Positions 1 to 9,192 of a DNA stretch of 48,227 nucleotides are shown in pieces. Source of the DNA: Paludibacteraceae bacterium (lineage in GTDB: Bacteria > Bacteroidota > Bacteroidia > Bacteroidales > Paludibacteraceae); NCBI GenBank assembly GCA_024401535.1, contig JAKSKX010000018.1, positions 1-48,227 of the forward strand. Direction: 5' to 3'. The first letter of the stretch is position 1, and each line of letters opens with the position of its first letter. A model generated the notes under the pieces. It searched no databases and had not been told where the DNA came from. It saw only the letters and a program-made list of their open reading frames with translations. Both the position numbers and the translations under genes were made by a program.

Positions 1-495
1 TGTTGGCGATTCGGTTCTCTATTGCTTTATATCTGTTTACGATACTGCGTTGCTCCTCGATGGGAGGAACGGGAATTTCCATATCAATAAAATCATTCCA
101 ATCCAAAGAACCTCTAACTCCTCCTACTGCATAAAACACGGCTTCTCTATCAAATTCCGAACGAGAAAACCACATTTGTAAATAATCGGGAAGAAGGTCT
201 TCTTTGTATATCTCAAAAATGGGATAAGCAGGAGACATAATTGCATCTTCGCCTTTAAATACTGCGATAGGCATTTTCCCGTCTCTACTAACCTGCATAA
301 GACTGCAAGCAAATTGATTTTCCTTTATTACTTTATATTTTGATAAATCCGTTCCTATTGTATTAGCTACAGATGGAATAAAAGCTTTGGCTATAGTAAG
401 TCCGACTAACTTGTTAATTTTTAAGTCAGTATTCCTCACGTCCACCTCACGGATGTAATCCCCGAGACGCCTATATGTAGAGTTGTTATTCATTG
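1..495 (-). CDS. hsdS: Type I restriction specificity subunit HsdS, partial (cut by window edge)
   Basis: The reading frame is open from an ATG at 493-495 leftwards to the window edge, giving about 165 residues and no stop. The protein begins MNNNSTYRRLGDYIREVDVR, and at about residues 145-160 it has IPVPPIEEQRSIV, the conserved region found at the end of an HsdS target-recognition domain. Known for the family: HsdS chooses the DNA sequence bound by the HsdM2-HsdS complex and passes it to HsdR. Only the first recognition domain is visible. It lies 77 bp after hsdM on the same strand, so the two are probably co-transcribed. No hsdR is in the window. Confidence 0.85.
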
Positions 496-572
496 TAAAA
501 AACATTATATTTCTTTCCAATTTATAAAGATTTGGAAAGAATTGGAATATTTTCCAAGATATTGGAAAGAAA
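496..572 (-). repeat. hsdM-hsdS spacer with repeated TTGGAA/TTCCAA units
   Basis: About 60 bp between the two genes hold several copies of TTGGAA(AG) in both orientations. One inverted pair has arms TTCTTTCCAA and TTGGAAAGAA around an AT-rich centre. This could be a translation-control hairpin, a protein site, or a place where hsdS cassettes recombine. The sequence alone does not decide. Confidence 0.4.
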
Positions 573-2150
573 TCATAATTTGTACCCTAATTCCTCAAAC
601 ACTTTCTCCACCGCCTTTTTGCTCTCTTCCCCCTGGGCAAAAAGTTCTCTCAACTCGGTTTGAAGTCTGCTCATCGTCTCTTCGTAGCCGGCATAGTTGT
701 CGCGGTTGACAAACTCGATATATTTGCTTGGCACAAGTGAATAGTCCTTCAAATCGGTAGTTTTTACCGACTTGCAGAATTCAGGCTCGTCTTTATACTC
801 TCCCATATCGGAGCGCTGCCACTGGTGGAACTTTGCGGCGGCTTTGTCGATGTCATCCTGGCTGAATGTGGTGTATTTCTTTTCAAATGGCTCTCCCCAT
901 GTGCGGAGGTCCATAAAAAGGATTTCGCCTGCACGCTCTCGATAGTTTCTCTGCTCGCCATTTATTGTTACAGAGCGTTCATGCTTGTTGCGGTTCAAAA
1001 TCCAAAGTGTGACGCTGATGTCTGTGGTATAGAACATGTTGCGTGGCAAAATCACTATTGCTTCCACCGCATCGTGGTTGGAACTTAACAGTTCCTTGCG
1101 TATTTCCTTTTCATCTCCGTCTCCCGACAATGCACCATTGGCAAGGAGGAATCCGGCAATTCCGTCGTTCGCCAGCTTGGAATAGATGTTCAATATCCAT
1201 GCATAGTTGGCATTGCTAACTGGCGGCACCTTGAATCCGTTCCAGCGTGGGTCGCTTGTCAGTTCATTCTCTGAACGCCAATCTTTCTGATTGAACGGCG
1301 GATTGGCCATGATATAGTCGAACTTTTCCGCTTTATGCTGGTCGTTCTGGAATGTGCTTGCAGCCATCTCTCCGAAATTGGCTGAAATTCCGCGTATGGC
1401 AAGGTTCATCTTGGCCAGTTTGTAGGTAGTAAGTGTATATTCCTGTCCATATACGGAAATGTCACGCTTGTTACCTCCGTGAGCCTCTATAAACTTGCTG
1501 CTCTGCACGAACATACCTCCAGAACCGCAAGCCGGGTCATATACCTTGCCTTTGTACGGCTCTATCATTTCAGTAATAAGGTTTACAATTGATTTTGGAG
1601 TATAGTATTCTCCCTTTCCTTTTCCTTCCTGAAGGGCGAAGTTGGAAAGACAGTATTCATAGACACGGCCGAAGAAATCATCGTCGTCTGTCATGTGCTG
1701 CTCCATATTGTTCACTATGTCAATAAGCGAACCGAGTTTGGCCGAGTCAATACCGATGCTTGAATAGTAGTTGGAAGGCAGTGCGCCCTGCAAAGATTTA
1801 TTGTTGGCCTCTATACCAGCAAGAGCCTTGTCAATTTTCTGTGCAATGTCGGAACTTTTTGCATTGGCCATAATATAGCTCCACCTGCACTCCTCTGGCA
1901 AATAGAATACATTGTCCTTGCCGTAAGCCATAGGAACTTCGCAAAGGAACTGGTTGTCTCCGTACTGCTCGACAAGTTTTTCATGCTGCTTTTCGAATCT
2001 CACGCCGGCATATTTCAGGAAAATAAGGCTAAGCACAACATGTTTGTACTCAGGAGCCTCTATATTTCCACGAAGTTTATTTGCAGCATCCCATAGCTGT
2101 GCCTCAATGGATTTTTCTGCTTTAGCTTTAGTATTGACTTTCTTTGCCAT
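573..2150 (-). CDS. hsdM: Type I restriction-modification DNA methyltransferase HsdM
   Basis: A protein of 525 residues starting at the ATG at 2148-2150 (MAKKVNTKAK); an in-frame GTG 9 bp earlier is less likely. It methylates adenine using S-adenosylmethionine as part of a type I system. The N-terminal helical domain is followed by the SAM-binding motif DPACGSGG (about 205-212) and the catalytic N6-adenine motif NPPF (about 283-286). EYYTP at about 181-185, just before the SAM motif, is typical of HsdM. Length is normal. It precedes hsdS; hsdR must lie outside the window or be missing. Confidence 0.95.
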   Translation of the reverse strand: MAKKVNTKAKAEKSIEAQLWDAANKLRGNIEAPEYKHVVLSLIFLKYAGVRFEKQHEKLVEQYGDNQFLCEVPMAYGKDNVFYLPEECRWSYIMANAKSSDIAQKIDKALAGIEANNKSLQGALPSNYYSSIGIDSAKLGSLIDIVNNMEQHMTDDDDFFGRVYEYCLSNFALQEGKGKGEYYTPKSIVNLITEMIEPYKGKVYDPACGSGGMFVQSSKFIEAHGGNKRDISVYGQEYTLTTYKLAKMNLAIRGISANFGEMAASTFQNDQHKAEKFDYIMANPPFNQKDWRSENELTSDPRWNGFKVPPVSNANYAWILNIYSKLANDGIAGFLLANGALSGDGDEKEIRKELLSSNHDAVEAIVILPRNMFYTTDISVTLWILNRNKHERSVTINGEQRNYRERAGEILFMDLRTWGEPFEKKYTTFSQDDIDKAAAKFHQWQRSDMGEYKDEPEFCKSVKTTDLKDYSLVPSKYIEFVNRDNYAGYEETMSRLQTELRELFAQGEESKKAVEKVFEELGYKL

Positions 2151-2169
2151 ATATAACACTCTTTATACG

Positions 2170-2177
2170 CAAAGATA
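2170..2177 (-). promoter_or_regulatory. Candidate -7 element for hsdM
   Basis: The minus strand reads TATCTTTG, matching the Bacteroidota -7 box TAnnTTTG, 20 bp before the hsdM ATG. There is no good -33 TTTG at the expected distance, so this is a tentative promoter. Confidence 0.45.
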
Positions 2178-2619
2178 GGGATAATATTTTGCTTTTCATA
2201 TCTCTATGTGGTAAATTTCTTTTTCATTTTGTCTTTTCCCTCAAAAGATGTGTAGTCCCTCTTATTTTTTGTAGTTGTCGTTCTTTAGAAAGAATAGAAA
2301 GATGTTTTTGCAGGCTTTGATGCGTTTATATTAGAAAATACAAAGAGCAACTAATCGAGCGGGATAGTCGGGTAGTGAACATACTCATGTCAAGTGTAAC
2401 ACCCTTATGCTATTCTTTTAGCAGTAAAGATGCTGACTTCCTATCTTTCTTCTCAAGGCTGAATCTAATCAAATGAATTGCCTTATAGTGTAAGCTTTAA
2501 TTCTAACTTCAAATGCCGAGGGTTTATTCAATAGTCTATGATTGGCGATGAAAGGAACTGCCATTCCAAATCCTGTTAGTTAAGTTTCAAGTTTCCCCCT
2601 CCCAACTATAAAAGCAAAA
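2178..2619. other. Gene-poor spacer between hsdM and the MBL-fold gene
   Basis: About 440 bp with stops in all frames and no open frame of useful length. I recognise no RNA gene, repeat or mobile-element end. It may be decayed coding DNA beside the restriction locus, but nothing in it identifies a source. Confidence 0.4.
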
Positions 2620-2645
2620 GAGGTACACCTTTATTGGCGCACCTC
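2609..2645 (-). terminator. Rho-independent terminator of the MBL-fold gene
   Basis: On the minus strand a 10-bp stem (GAGGTGCGCC with GGTGTACCTC, two G-U pairs, AATAAA loop) is followed by TTTTGCTTTT. It lies 32 bp past the stop of the upstream gene. Confidence 0.8.
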
Positions 2646-2676
2646 CTGTTTGTTTGACTATTATAGTAGTCTAATA

Positions 2677-3579
2677 CTAAAATATAAAATAGATAATGCC
2701 TGTATGATAGAACCCTGGTTCTGGCAGGTGCATGCCCACCATAGTCAACTTGTTCTCTTTGGCGTAGTTCAGGAATTTCTTTCTTGACTTTACCGCCTCC
2801 TCTGGATTCATGTCGTAAGAGGCGCAGAACTCGGGATGAGCAGTCTGCAAAGCCATACCATGCATCAAGTCGCCTATAATCAAAGCCTTGCCTGCCTGGA
2901 ATACAGTGTGGCCTGGCGTATGTCCGTGCGCGTCCATAGGAATTACGCAAGCAGGCAAAGTGTCGTTGAAGTTGAACAGCTTTATGTTCTCCTCGTAAAT
3001 TTTTGCGAAGGCTGTCTGCATCTGGTTGTTCTCAGTCATTCCCATCCATGCGTCAAATTCCGGTTTAGCTATATAGACTTCTGCGTTGGGGAACACCTTT
3101 TCGCCGTTTGCCATCATTCCGCCAATATGGTCTGGGTGAAGGTGTGTGAGGTAAACTAGCTTAATGTCTTCAGGGTTGAGCCCAATTTTGTTTAGCGAGG
3201 GAACTAGCAGGCTTTCCGGCATGCCAAGTCCTGCATCGCAAAGAATTGTCATGGAGTCCTTCTGAATAAGCACCGCACTCATTGACGAGGGAATGCCTTC
3301 CGCAATTCCAAGGCTGTCAACAATGTTCTGAGGTACATCTCCGAATAGCTTCAAGTCGTTGTTTCTTCGGATTGCATTGTCTCTAATCCAAGTGACTTTG
3401 ACATCGTCAAGTTCCATAGACCAAATTGTGCTGTCTATTCGTACGGGATTTGGGATAGATTCCTCTTCCTGAGTGTTCTCTGTCAAGATCTCTGCCGTGT
3501 TAGTGTTGTTGCCGCAAGCAGTTGCAAGCAAGGCAATGACCGGCAGGAAAAGCCTTAGTTTGTTAATTTTGAAATTCAT
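2677..3579 (-). CDS. Metallo-beta-lactamase-fold hydrolase, lipoprotein
   Basis: A 300-residue protein with a lipoprotein signal peptide (LLATAC, Cys22), so probably anchored facing the periplasm or cell surface. It carries the MBL-fold zinc motif HLHPDH (His146, His148, Asp150, His151), then HTPGHT, then a GD motif that would supply the bridging Asp, and a late GMHLPEPG segment. The HxHxDH form is typical of lactonase and other hydrolase branches of this superfamily. The substrate cannot be told. It is a single gene with its own promoter (3603-3633) and terminator. Confidence 0.85.
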   Translation of the reverse strand: MNFKINKLRLFLPVIALLATACGNNTNTAEILTENTQEEESIPNPVRIDSTIWSMELDDVKVTWIRDNAIRRNNDLKLFGDVPQNIVDSLGIAEGIPSSMSAVLIQKDSMTILCDAGLGMPESLLVPSLNKIGLNPEDIKLVYLTHLHPDHIGGMMANGEKVFPNAEVYIAKPEFDAWMGMTENNQMQTAFAKIYEENIKLFNFNDTLPACVIPMDAHGHTPGHTVFQAGKALIIGDLMHGMALQTAHPEFCASYDMNPEEAVKSRKKFLNYAKENKLTMVGMHLPEPGFYHTGIIYFIF

Positions 3580-3602
3580 GTCTTTAGTTATTGATTATGT
3601 GG

Positions 3603-3633
3603 CAAAATTAAGAAAAATCATGACCAAAACAAA
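3603..3633 (-). promoter_or_regulatory. Consensus Bacteroidota promoter of the MBL-fold gene
   Basis: The minus strand has TTTG (3630-3633), exactly 19 bp, then TAATTTTG (3603-3610), about 24 bp before the ATG. It serves as a reference for the housekeeping promoter form in this genome. Confidence 0.8.
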
Positions 3634-3664
3634 ATAGGCCGTACCAAAATCGGTACAGCCTATT
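3633..3664 (-). terminator. Terminator after the FISUMP-type secreted protein gene
   Basis: On the minus strand a hairpin AATAGGCTGTACC...GGTACGGCCTATT (one G-U pair) with a GATTTT loop is followed by TTGTTTT. It lies about 20 bp past the stop at 3686 and abuts the next promoter. Confidence 0.85.
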
Positions 3665-3685
3665 GTGTGTCAGCACTTGAAGTGC

Positions 3686-6600
3686 TTATTTGGAAACTCC
3701 TCTGACCGGAGAACCAATGTATCGTACTGTTGTTGTCTGGAAGTCAAGCTTGCCTGTGCTTGTGTTTCGTGCGAACAAGTAGTACTCGTCGTCATCCTTC
3801 ATCGAAGCAGTCATGCAGAATGTGTGGCTTGGGTAGAAGATGTCTGCACCCTGAGCCTGTCCGCTTGCCGGGAAGAACAGTGTGTTTCCGTTAATCATGC
3901 TAGTCAGAAGTATTCCCTCTACACCGTTCACCTTTGTCTCCTTTTCAGTGCAGTACTGTATAAGTTCCTTCCACTCGTCAACAGTCGGAACGTACCAAGA
4001 GCCGCCCATGTTTGCGTTTGCCGCATCAAGTCCAAGCGGAAGTGCCTTAGTGTCGCTGTACTCGTAAAGCCAGTCCTTCTCTGTGAAGCAGCTTTTAGCG
4101 CCCTCGAAGTCACCGTCCATGTAGGTAAGCCACAAATATACGTCCTTTGACTTTGTTTCTGCGAAGGCGAAGTATTCGCCAATGTCTGTGCGTGAAGTCG
4201 CACCCACGTTGCGGTTTGCCCACTTAGTTCCGCTTGGAAGTCCCATGTCAACAAACTCGTAGCCGTTGATTTTGCCGTCAGTAGGCTCTTCCCTGCATAC
4301 GACTTCAACCTTGAACGACTTCTTCTTTATGCCCAAATCCACATAGACTATAGTTTCAAAGTTGTCCTTTACCAAAGACTTGAAAATGAACTTGTTGTCG
4401 GCTGTAGTCTCGTATGAAAGAACTCCCGGCTTAGAGAAAGTAATCTTTAGCTTCTCAGTTGGAATTGTGTCCTCGTTCATGCCGAGTGCGTAAAGCTCGA
4501 ACGAGCCGTCACAGCCAATCTTCTTGTCACCTGTCGAAAGGTTAAGCGGGTCTTTTGCATATACAGGGCGAATAGTTTTGCCTTCCTCTCTGTAAAGGTA
4601 GTCGATTGTGTATGTTTTGCGAGGGTCAGTACTAATATCGAAATACTTTGAATAGTAGCCGCTTTCCCCCAACTGCAGTTAGCTGTCTGGTAAACAGCGC
4701 TCTCGCCTTCGTAAATGCGCTTGCTTTCGTGGTAGTAGCCGGCAAAAGGCATGAATATGCTGTTTTCGTTGATTTTGCTTGTAATCTTTGCGCCCTTCAC
4801 GCCGTTCAAAGTAGTGATTACCATCGTGCTGTTGCTCATAAGCTCGGTGAAGTCCTTGTCAGTAGGTATTCTCCAAGACTCGCCCAAAAGCTGTGTTGCC
4901 GCATCGTATTCGGCCGGAAGTATTCCATACCTGTTTGTAGGCGGCACGTAGTCGCGCAATGGGTCTTTTTCTGTTCCCAAATCGTATGGTCCCATTCCTG
5001 CCCCAAGGTAGTAATTAACTGCGAAGCTTGTGCTGCTTTTTATCTCGCCCCAAGCGAAGTAGCCGCCGTATTCCTCAGGCTTTGAAGCCTTTAGGTTTGT
5101 TGTCGCCCACATTGTTCCGCTTGGAAGTCCCATATCTACATAGCTGTATTTGGCGGCCTTCACGTTGATTGTGCATTGCTTTGCCGCGTCGTGGTACTTC
5201 ACTGTCAGAATGACTGTTGCGTCTTCCTTAATGTTCGGGTAGCAGTCTATGTAGCCCTTGTTGGGTTTTATGTTCAGCGCATTTTCCGGATAGACTGAAA
5301 ATTCAAGTTCTTCCATCTGGTTGATTCTGTTTCCGTACTGGTCGTTTGCCCAAACCCAGAAGGTTTCATCGCTTGACACATTGATTTCGTCCTTTGACAA
5401 GGTCAAGCCGTATGGAAGTTCGCAAGTCATGTTCACCACAACACTCTTTACAAGGTAGTAGCCCTTTTGGAAGGTTACGTAAGTTTTTCCGGTTGTTGGC
5501 TTAGATACAGTGAACGTGTATGTCGAGTCCTTGTATTCCATGTCGAAGTTAGGGCAAGAGCAAGTAATCTCTTTTGGCGAAAGCCTTATTCCATGCTCGT
5601 CTCTGACTGTAACCGAGAAGAAGCTGTCGCAGGCAATGTTCACAGTGTCAACCGACAAGTGCAATGCCGGCTGAAGGCACTTGGCTGTAACCCTGCACAC
5701 GTCTGTCATGCCGTTGTACTTGGCTGTAATTGTTACTGTTGTGTCTGCGTCGCCTGTCAATGTAAACCTTCTGTAGCTGTCCCATTTCTGCGAAGTTATG
5801 ACTTTCTCGTCATAAATCCACTCGATTTCGCTTTCCTCGATGGACTCGTCCTTCTCGTTGTGAACCCAAAGGTCAAGGCTGTTGTTGCAGTTAAGGTTTG
5901 CGCTCTTGATGTTGAGCTTGATTCCCGGCTCTGTGTTGAAGGCATTGAATGTGACTGTGCGCTTTACGTCCATGAACGTGAAAGTAACTTTCTCGGTCGC
6001 GTCTTCCTTCGAGATGTTCTTTACAACGATTTCGTTATCTCTAGCCTCGAAAGTTAGTGCTTCGCAAGTCGGTAGAGTTATTTCAGAAGCTGGAATTTCG
6101 TTGCCAAGTTCGTCAGTTGCAACCAAAACCAAGCTGTCCCTGTATGCAATTGAATACGTTTCCTTAGTGAACGAGAAGTCGGGATTCCTCTTGATGCTAA
6201 TCTTGCATACAAGCGTCATTCCGTTGTATTTCACTATGGCTTTTGTTGTTGAGTTTCTTGGCGCTTTGCCTGTTAGGATTAAACTGTTCTCACTTTCCTC
6301 GATGTTGAACATTTCCTCGTCCTCAATTCTCCAGTCAAGCTCTGAAACAGGAATAGCCTTGCCGTCGTCGCCCTTTGCCGAGATTTCGAACGGCTTTCCG
6401 TTTTCAGCGTCAATCAAATACTTGTTTAGCGAGAAGCCCGAATCGGCGCCCTCTGTAATGAACTTCAGGCAAAGGAAGTTCGGGATTTCCGAGTAAAATG
6501 TTTCGTCGCTTGCGCTCATGTAAAGTCCGGCCGCGTCGTTTGTAATTCCCCTTACCGAGAAGCCGTAGTACCTGTAGTAGCTCTTGTCAAGGTAAACGTT

Positions 6601-7221
6601 TCCGTTCTGGAAGTCGAATCTGCGTGCGTAGTCATTGCGCCCCTCTACATAAGTGGCTGTGTAGTATTGGCCGTGGTACGACTTTCCGTCAGCCGAAGGA
6701 GTTCCGGGAAAGAACAGCGTGTTGCCTGTTGACTTTGAAGTCGCAAGCATTCCGACATGCCCGTTTCTCTTTTCCTCTTTCCATGTGCAGGAAGTGTATA
6801 GCTTGGTGAAGTCCGCTTGGGTTGGCATTCTCCATCCCTTGCCCATTTTCTGCGTAGCCACATCGAACTCTGTGCCGGCGATGTTCTTGACGCCCTTCAA
6901 CGGGTCTTTGTCAGTGCCGCATTCTGCAAGCTTGCACATGTATGTTTCCCAGCTGTACGAGTCTTGTGTTTCGGTCATTCCCCATGCGTACTTGTCGCCC
7001 TCCTCGTCCTCTGAGTTTGCACCGACATTGTACTTTGCCCAAAGAGCGCCTGTACCCATGTCAACCGCACTCTGCGAGTTGTTGAAGTAAAGGCTGTCGA
7101 ACTGTTCAACGGGAATTGTGTCGTTTCCCGTAGTCTTCATCAGCACGACGTGCGTGATTTTCTCCTGTGCTGTCGCCATAATCGAGGCGAGTGTAGCTAT
7201 AGCAAGTGCAGTCTTTCTCAT
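3686..7221 (-). pseudogene. Large secreted protein with three FISUMP-like domains and Ig-like repeats, split by a one-base frameshift
   Basis: Two overlapping frames form one gene of about 1178 codons. The N-terminal part (7221 to about 4665) starts with a signal peptide (MRKTALAIATLASIMATAQ). It then has a FISUMP-like domain (about residues 50-230, ALWAKYNVGA...VRGIT), several Ig-like (BIG2-like) repeats and a second FISUMP-like domain (VDMGLPSGTMWA). The frame then breaks at five Cs on the plus strand (4666-4670). A sixth base restores ...NCSWGESGYYSKYFD and leads into a third domain (VDMGLPSGTKWA...VRGVSK). Function is unknown; such proteins are surface or secreted in Bacteroidota. The break may be a sequencing error, a decayed gene or slippage. 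Its ATG overlaps the stop of the gene before it, so the two are coupled. Confidence 0.75.
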
Positions 7222-7664
7222 TTTACCACAACTTTAGTTGACTCTCCGTCAGTTTTTACCAAATATATTCCTGTAGGCACGTTGCTGAACTGCGCAGTTC
7301 CGTTCGTAGCCATGCACTGCCTGATGCAGACGCCGAGCATGTTCACAAGCGAGACATTTCCGGCGACGTTCATGACCTCGATGTTTCTGTCAGCCACCGA
7401 CACAAGCGCTGTGCTGTTCATAGTTGGGAATATGTTTGATGTCGGTGTTTCAGTCGAGTAAACCTTTCTCACATCGCTGATTGGGAAAGCTTCGACTTCC
7501 TCGTTGCAGATTACGACAAACTTGTCGCCCTGGGTTGTTATGAACGGCGCATCGTCAATAAGCCACTCGGACTTGGTGCCGTCGTTCATTTCAAGCACAA
7601 TTCTGTCCTGTGCCTGAGCTATAGTGGCAAGGGAAAGGCCCGCCAATAAAAATATCTTTTTCAT
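7218..7664 (-). CDS. Small secreted protein with T9SS-type C-terminal tail
   Basis: A 148-residue protein starting at ATG 7662-7664 (MKKIFLLAGLSLATIAQAQ, a signal peptide). A short domain (IVLEMNDGTKSEWL) resembles the N-terminus of the 9193-10164 protein. The tail VPTGIYLVKTDGESTKVVVK has the pattern of type IX secretion sorting domains (GIYLVK...K(V)VVK). It is the first gene of a pair: its TGA overlaps the ATG of the large FISUMP-type gene. Function is unknown; a secreted or surface role is inferred from signal and tail. Confidence 0.7.
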   Translation of the reverse strand: MKKIFLLAGLSLATIAQAQDRIVLEMNDGTKSEWLIDDAPFITTQGDKFVVICNEEVEAFPISDVRKVYSTETPTSNIFPTMNSTALVSVADRNIEVMNVAGNVSLVNMLGVCIRQCMATNGTAQFSNVPTGIYLVKTDGESTKVVVK

Positions 7665-7683
7665 ATACAATCTATTTACGATG

Positions 7684-7713
7684 CAAAATTAGTGCTTTGT
7701 TCTGTAAATTCAA
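7684..7713 (-). promoter_or_regulatory. Promoter of the T9SS-tail/FISUMP gene pair
   Basis: On the minus strand TTG (7711-7713), 19 bp, TAATTTTG (7684-7691), 20 bp before the ATG. It matches the Bacteroidota consensus. Confidence 0.75.
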
Positions 7714-7762
7714 CCATTTGCTGACATTTTGTTGCCGAGATTTAACAAACTTTAACTAAACG

Positions 7763-7792
7763 AAAAAAGAGGGCGCACTCACGTACACCCTC
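7763..7792 (-). terminator. Terminator of the small lipoprotein gene
   Basis: On the minus strand GAGGGTGT...GCGCCCTC forms a stem with G-U pairs and is followed by TTTTTT. Confidence 0.75.
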
Positions 7793-7838
7793 GCTTGATT
7801 TTTATAGTACAGTTAAACGCGGTTTAGTCAAAATTCAT

Positions 7839-8294
7839 TTATTCCTCCTTGAACAGATTCTCTACGTTGTTTAGCGCATCGGTGATTTCGTTCGATACGT
7901 TCTTGATGTCCTCCTCGCTGATGCTTTCGCCGAGTCCATCCTTGAAACCGCTCAGGAACGAGCCGTAGTTCTTAATCGCCTTATAGAACTTGTTGCCCAT
8001 TTCCTTTGCAACCTTGGACGAGAGTTTTCCGTACATCTTGCCGACTTCCTTCATCTGTTCCTGGGTGAAAGCGCACGACTGCATCTCGTTGTTGATTTCC
8101 TCGAGGTCGTTCAAAGCCGATTCCCAGTCAGCCTCGTTGAAGTCGTTGCTGTTCTGCTCTATTTTCTGTGAAAGTGTCTCAAGTCTGCTTATTACTTTCT
8201 CTTCCTTTGTATAGCAAGAGGAAAGCGACATGAGTGAAATAAAAAGTGTGGCGACAAATATAGTAGCGCCTATTTGAAGAAGTCTCTGTTTCAT
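7839..8294 (-). CDS. Small helical lipoprotein, unknown function
   Basis: A 151-residue protein starting at ATG 8292-8294 (MKQRLLQIGATIF). The lipobox SLSSC at about residues 23-27 suggests a lipid anchor. The rest is charged and predicted helical (KVISRLETLSQKIEQ, EEINNEMQS), probably a coiled-coil bundle. I recognise no family. It stands alone with its own promoter (TTTG-N20-TATATTTG at 8318-8349) and terminator. An upstream in-frame extension has no better start and would bury the signal peptide. Confidence 0.65.
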   Translation of the reverse strand: MKQRLLQIGATIFVATLFISLMSLSSCYTKEEKVISRLETLSQKIEQNSNDFNEADWESALNDLEEINNEMQSCAFTQEQMKEVGKMYGKLSSKVAKEMGNKFYKAIKNYGSFLSGFKDGLGESISEEDIKNVSNEITDALNNVENLFKEE

Positions 8295-8317
8295 AAGCCT
8301 GTAATTAAATCCAAGAG

Positions 8318-8349
8318 CAAATATAGAGAAAGCTGTCGAAACCTCCAAA
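8318..8349 (-). promoter_or_regulatory. Promoter of the small lipoprotein gene
   Basis: On the minus strand TTTG (8346-8349), 20 bp, TATATTTG (8318-8325), 24 bp before the ATG. Confidence 0.65.
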
Positions 8350-8410
8350 TAAAAACTTCGGCTTTTAAGCGAAAGTGCGGAAAATAATGACAAACGCGAG
8401 GTAATTCATA

Positions 8411-8632
8411 ATTCATAATGCATAATTGGTCGCACCCAGCTCGCACCACGCACGCAATCACATTCATAACACACACGCCATTATGCGCATAGCTACGTAG
8501 TGGCTTTTCTATGTCCAGCCGGGGAATTCATTCTCCGGCTAAGTTCCGAGGAAACAAGGGAACAGCAATTGAATTAATAATTGTAATTCATAATTAGTCG
8601 CGCAACAACGCCACCAATTATGCATTATGAAT
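8411..8632. repeat. About 220-bp spacer bounded by 19-bp exact inverted repeats
   Basis: ATTCATAATGCATAATTGG at 8411-8429 recurs inverted at 8614-8632. Between them lies a 9-bp stem hairpin at 8517-8540 (AGCCGGGGA with TCTCCGGCT, ATTCAT loop). No open frame fits. The end units are the same AT-rich TTATGCATTATGAATT-type sequence found in other gaps of this window, so this may be a small non-coding repeat or MITE-like unit. No target-site duplication was seen. Confidence 0.5.
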
Positions 8633-8652
8633 TGGGTAGGCAAACTCGCAAG

Positions 8653-8684
8653 CAAAAAAATAGGCCTCACATCGTGAAGCCTAT
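8653..8684 (-). terminator. Terminator of the 9193-10164/8728-9162 operon
   Basis: On the minus strand ATAGGCTTCAC...TGAGGCCTAT forms a stem with G-U pairs and is followed by seven Ts. Confidence 0.8.
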
Positions 8685-8727
8685 CTCTTTCAAGTCGTGT
8701 CGATGTGCGCAGTCACGCACACGCATT

Positions 8728-9162
8728 CTATTTCTTTACAAACTTTACAGTTCTGCCCTTGACCTTCAGGAAGTAGATGCCCGAAGGAAGCGAGGCAACG
8801 GAAACCATGCTGCCGTTTGTTCTCACCACATCTGTACCGGCTGTGTTGGCAACAGCAACCGGCTCGCTCTCGTCAATGCCCATGATGTTGAGGTACTCGA
8901 CCACAGGGTTCGGATAGACAAGTACAGAGTCTGCCGCACCGTTGCTGAATCCGGTCAGAGTCTCGTTGAACTTTATCACCGAATAGCCCTGGTCGCCGCT
9001 CTTCTGCGGTGCAAACTTTATGCTTCTGACATTCTCAATCTCGTACTGAGTCGAGTTGCCGTCCGAAGTTATTCCGAACAGCGCAGAAGCGAATGAACTG
9101 CTCGCCATAAGGGAAAGAGCCAACGGCAGAGCAAGTCTTAACTCATTGAAACTTAGTTTCAT
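8728..9162 (-). CDS. Small secreted protein with T9SS sorting domain
   Basis: A 144-residue protein with a signal peptide (LALSLMASSSFA). A short region YEIENVRSIKF matches the start of other T9SS cargo here. The C-terminal sorting domain begins at VLVYPNPVVEYLNI and ends LPSGIYFLKVKGRTVKFVKK, the standard T9SS type A pattern (YPNP...GIYFLKV...KFVKK). The protein is nearly all signal plus sorting domain. It follows the 9193-10164 gene by 30 bp, so the two probably form an operon from the promoter at 10278-10308. Confidence 0.8.
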   Translation of the reverse strand: MKLSFNELRLALPLALSLMASSSFASALFGITSDGNSTQYEIENVRSIKFAPQKSGDQGYSVIKFNETLTGFSNGAADSVLVYPNPVVEYLNIMGIDESEPVAVANTAGTDVVRTNGSMVSVASLPSGIYFLKVKGRTVKFVKK

Positions 9163-9192
9163 GTCGTTGAAATAAAGGTTAGCGAACTATAG

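Noticed and set aside
2606-2950. Open frame of 114 codons antisense in frame to the MBL-fold gene region
   Set aside because: It overlaps the MBL-fold gene in another frame and runs through its terminator; no start signal or recognisable protein.
5467-6496. Long plus-strand open frames opposite the FISUMP-type gene
   Set aside because: They are on the opposite strand of a clear signal-peptide protein with repeats, are Cys- and Val-rich as expected for complements, and have no promoter.
8411-8632. Insertion sequence
   Set aside because: The inverted ends are AT-rich units found singly elsewhere, there is no transposase, and no target-site duplication was seen.
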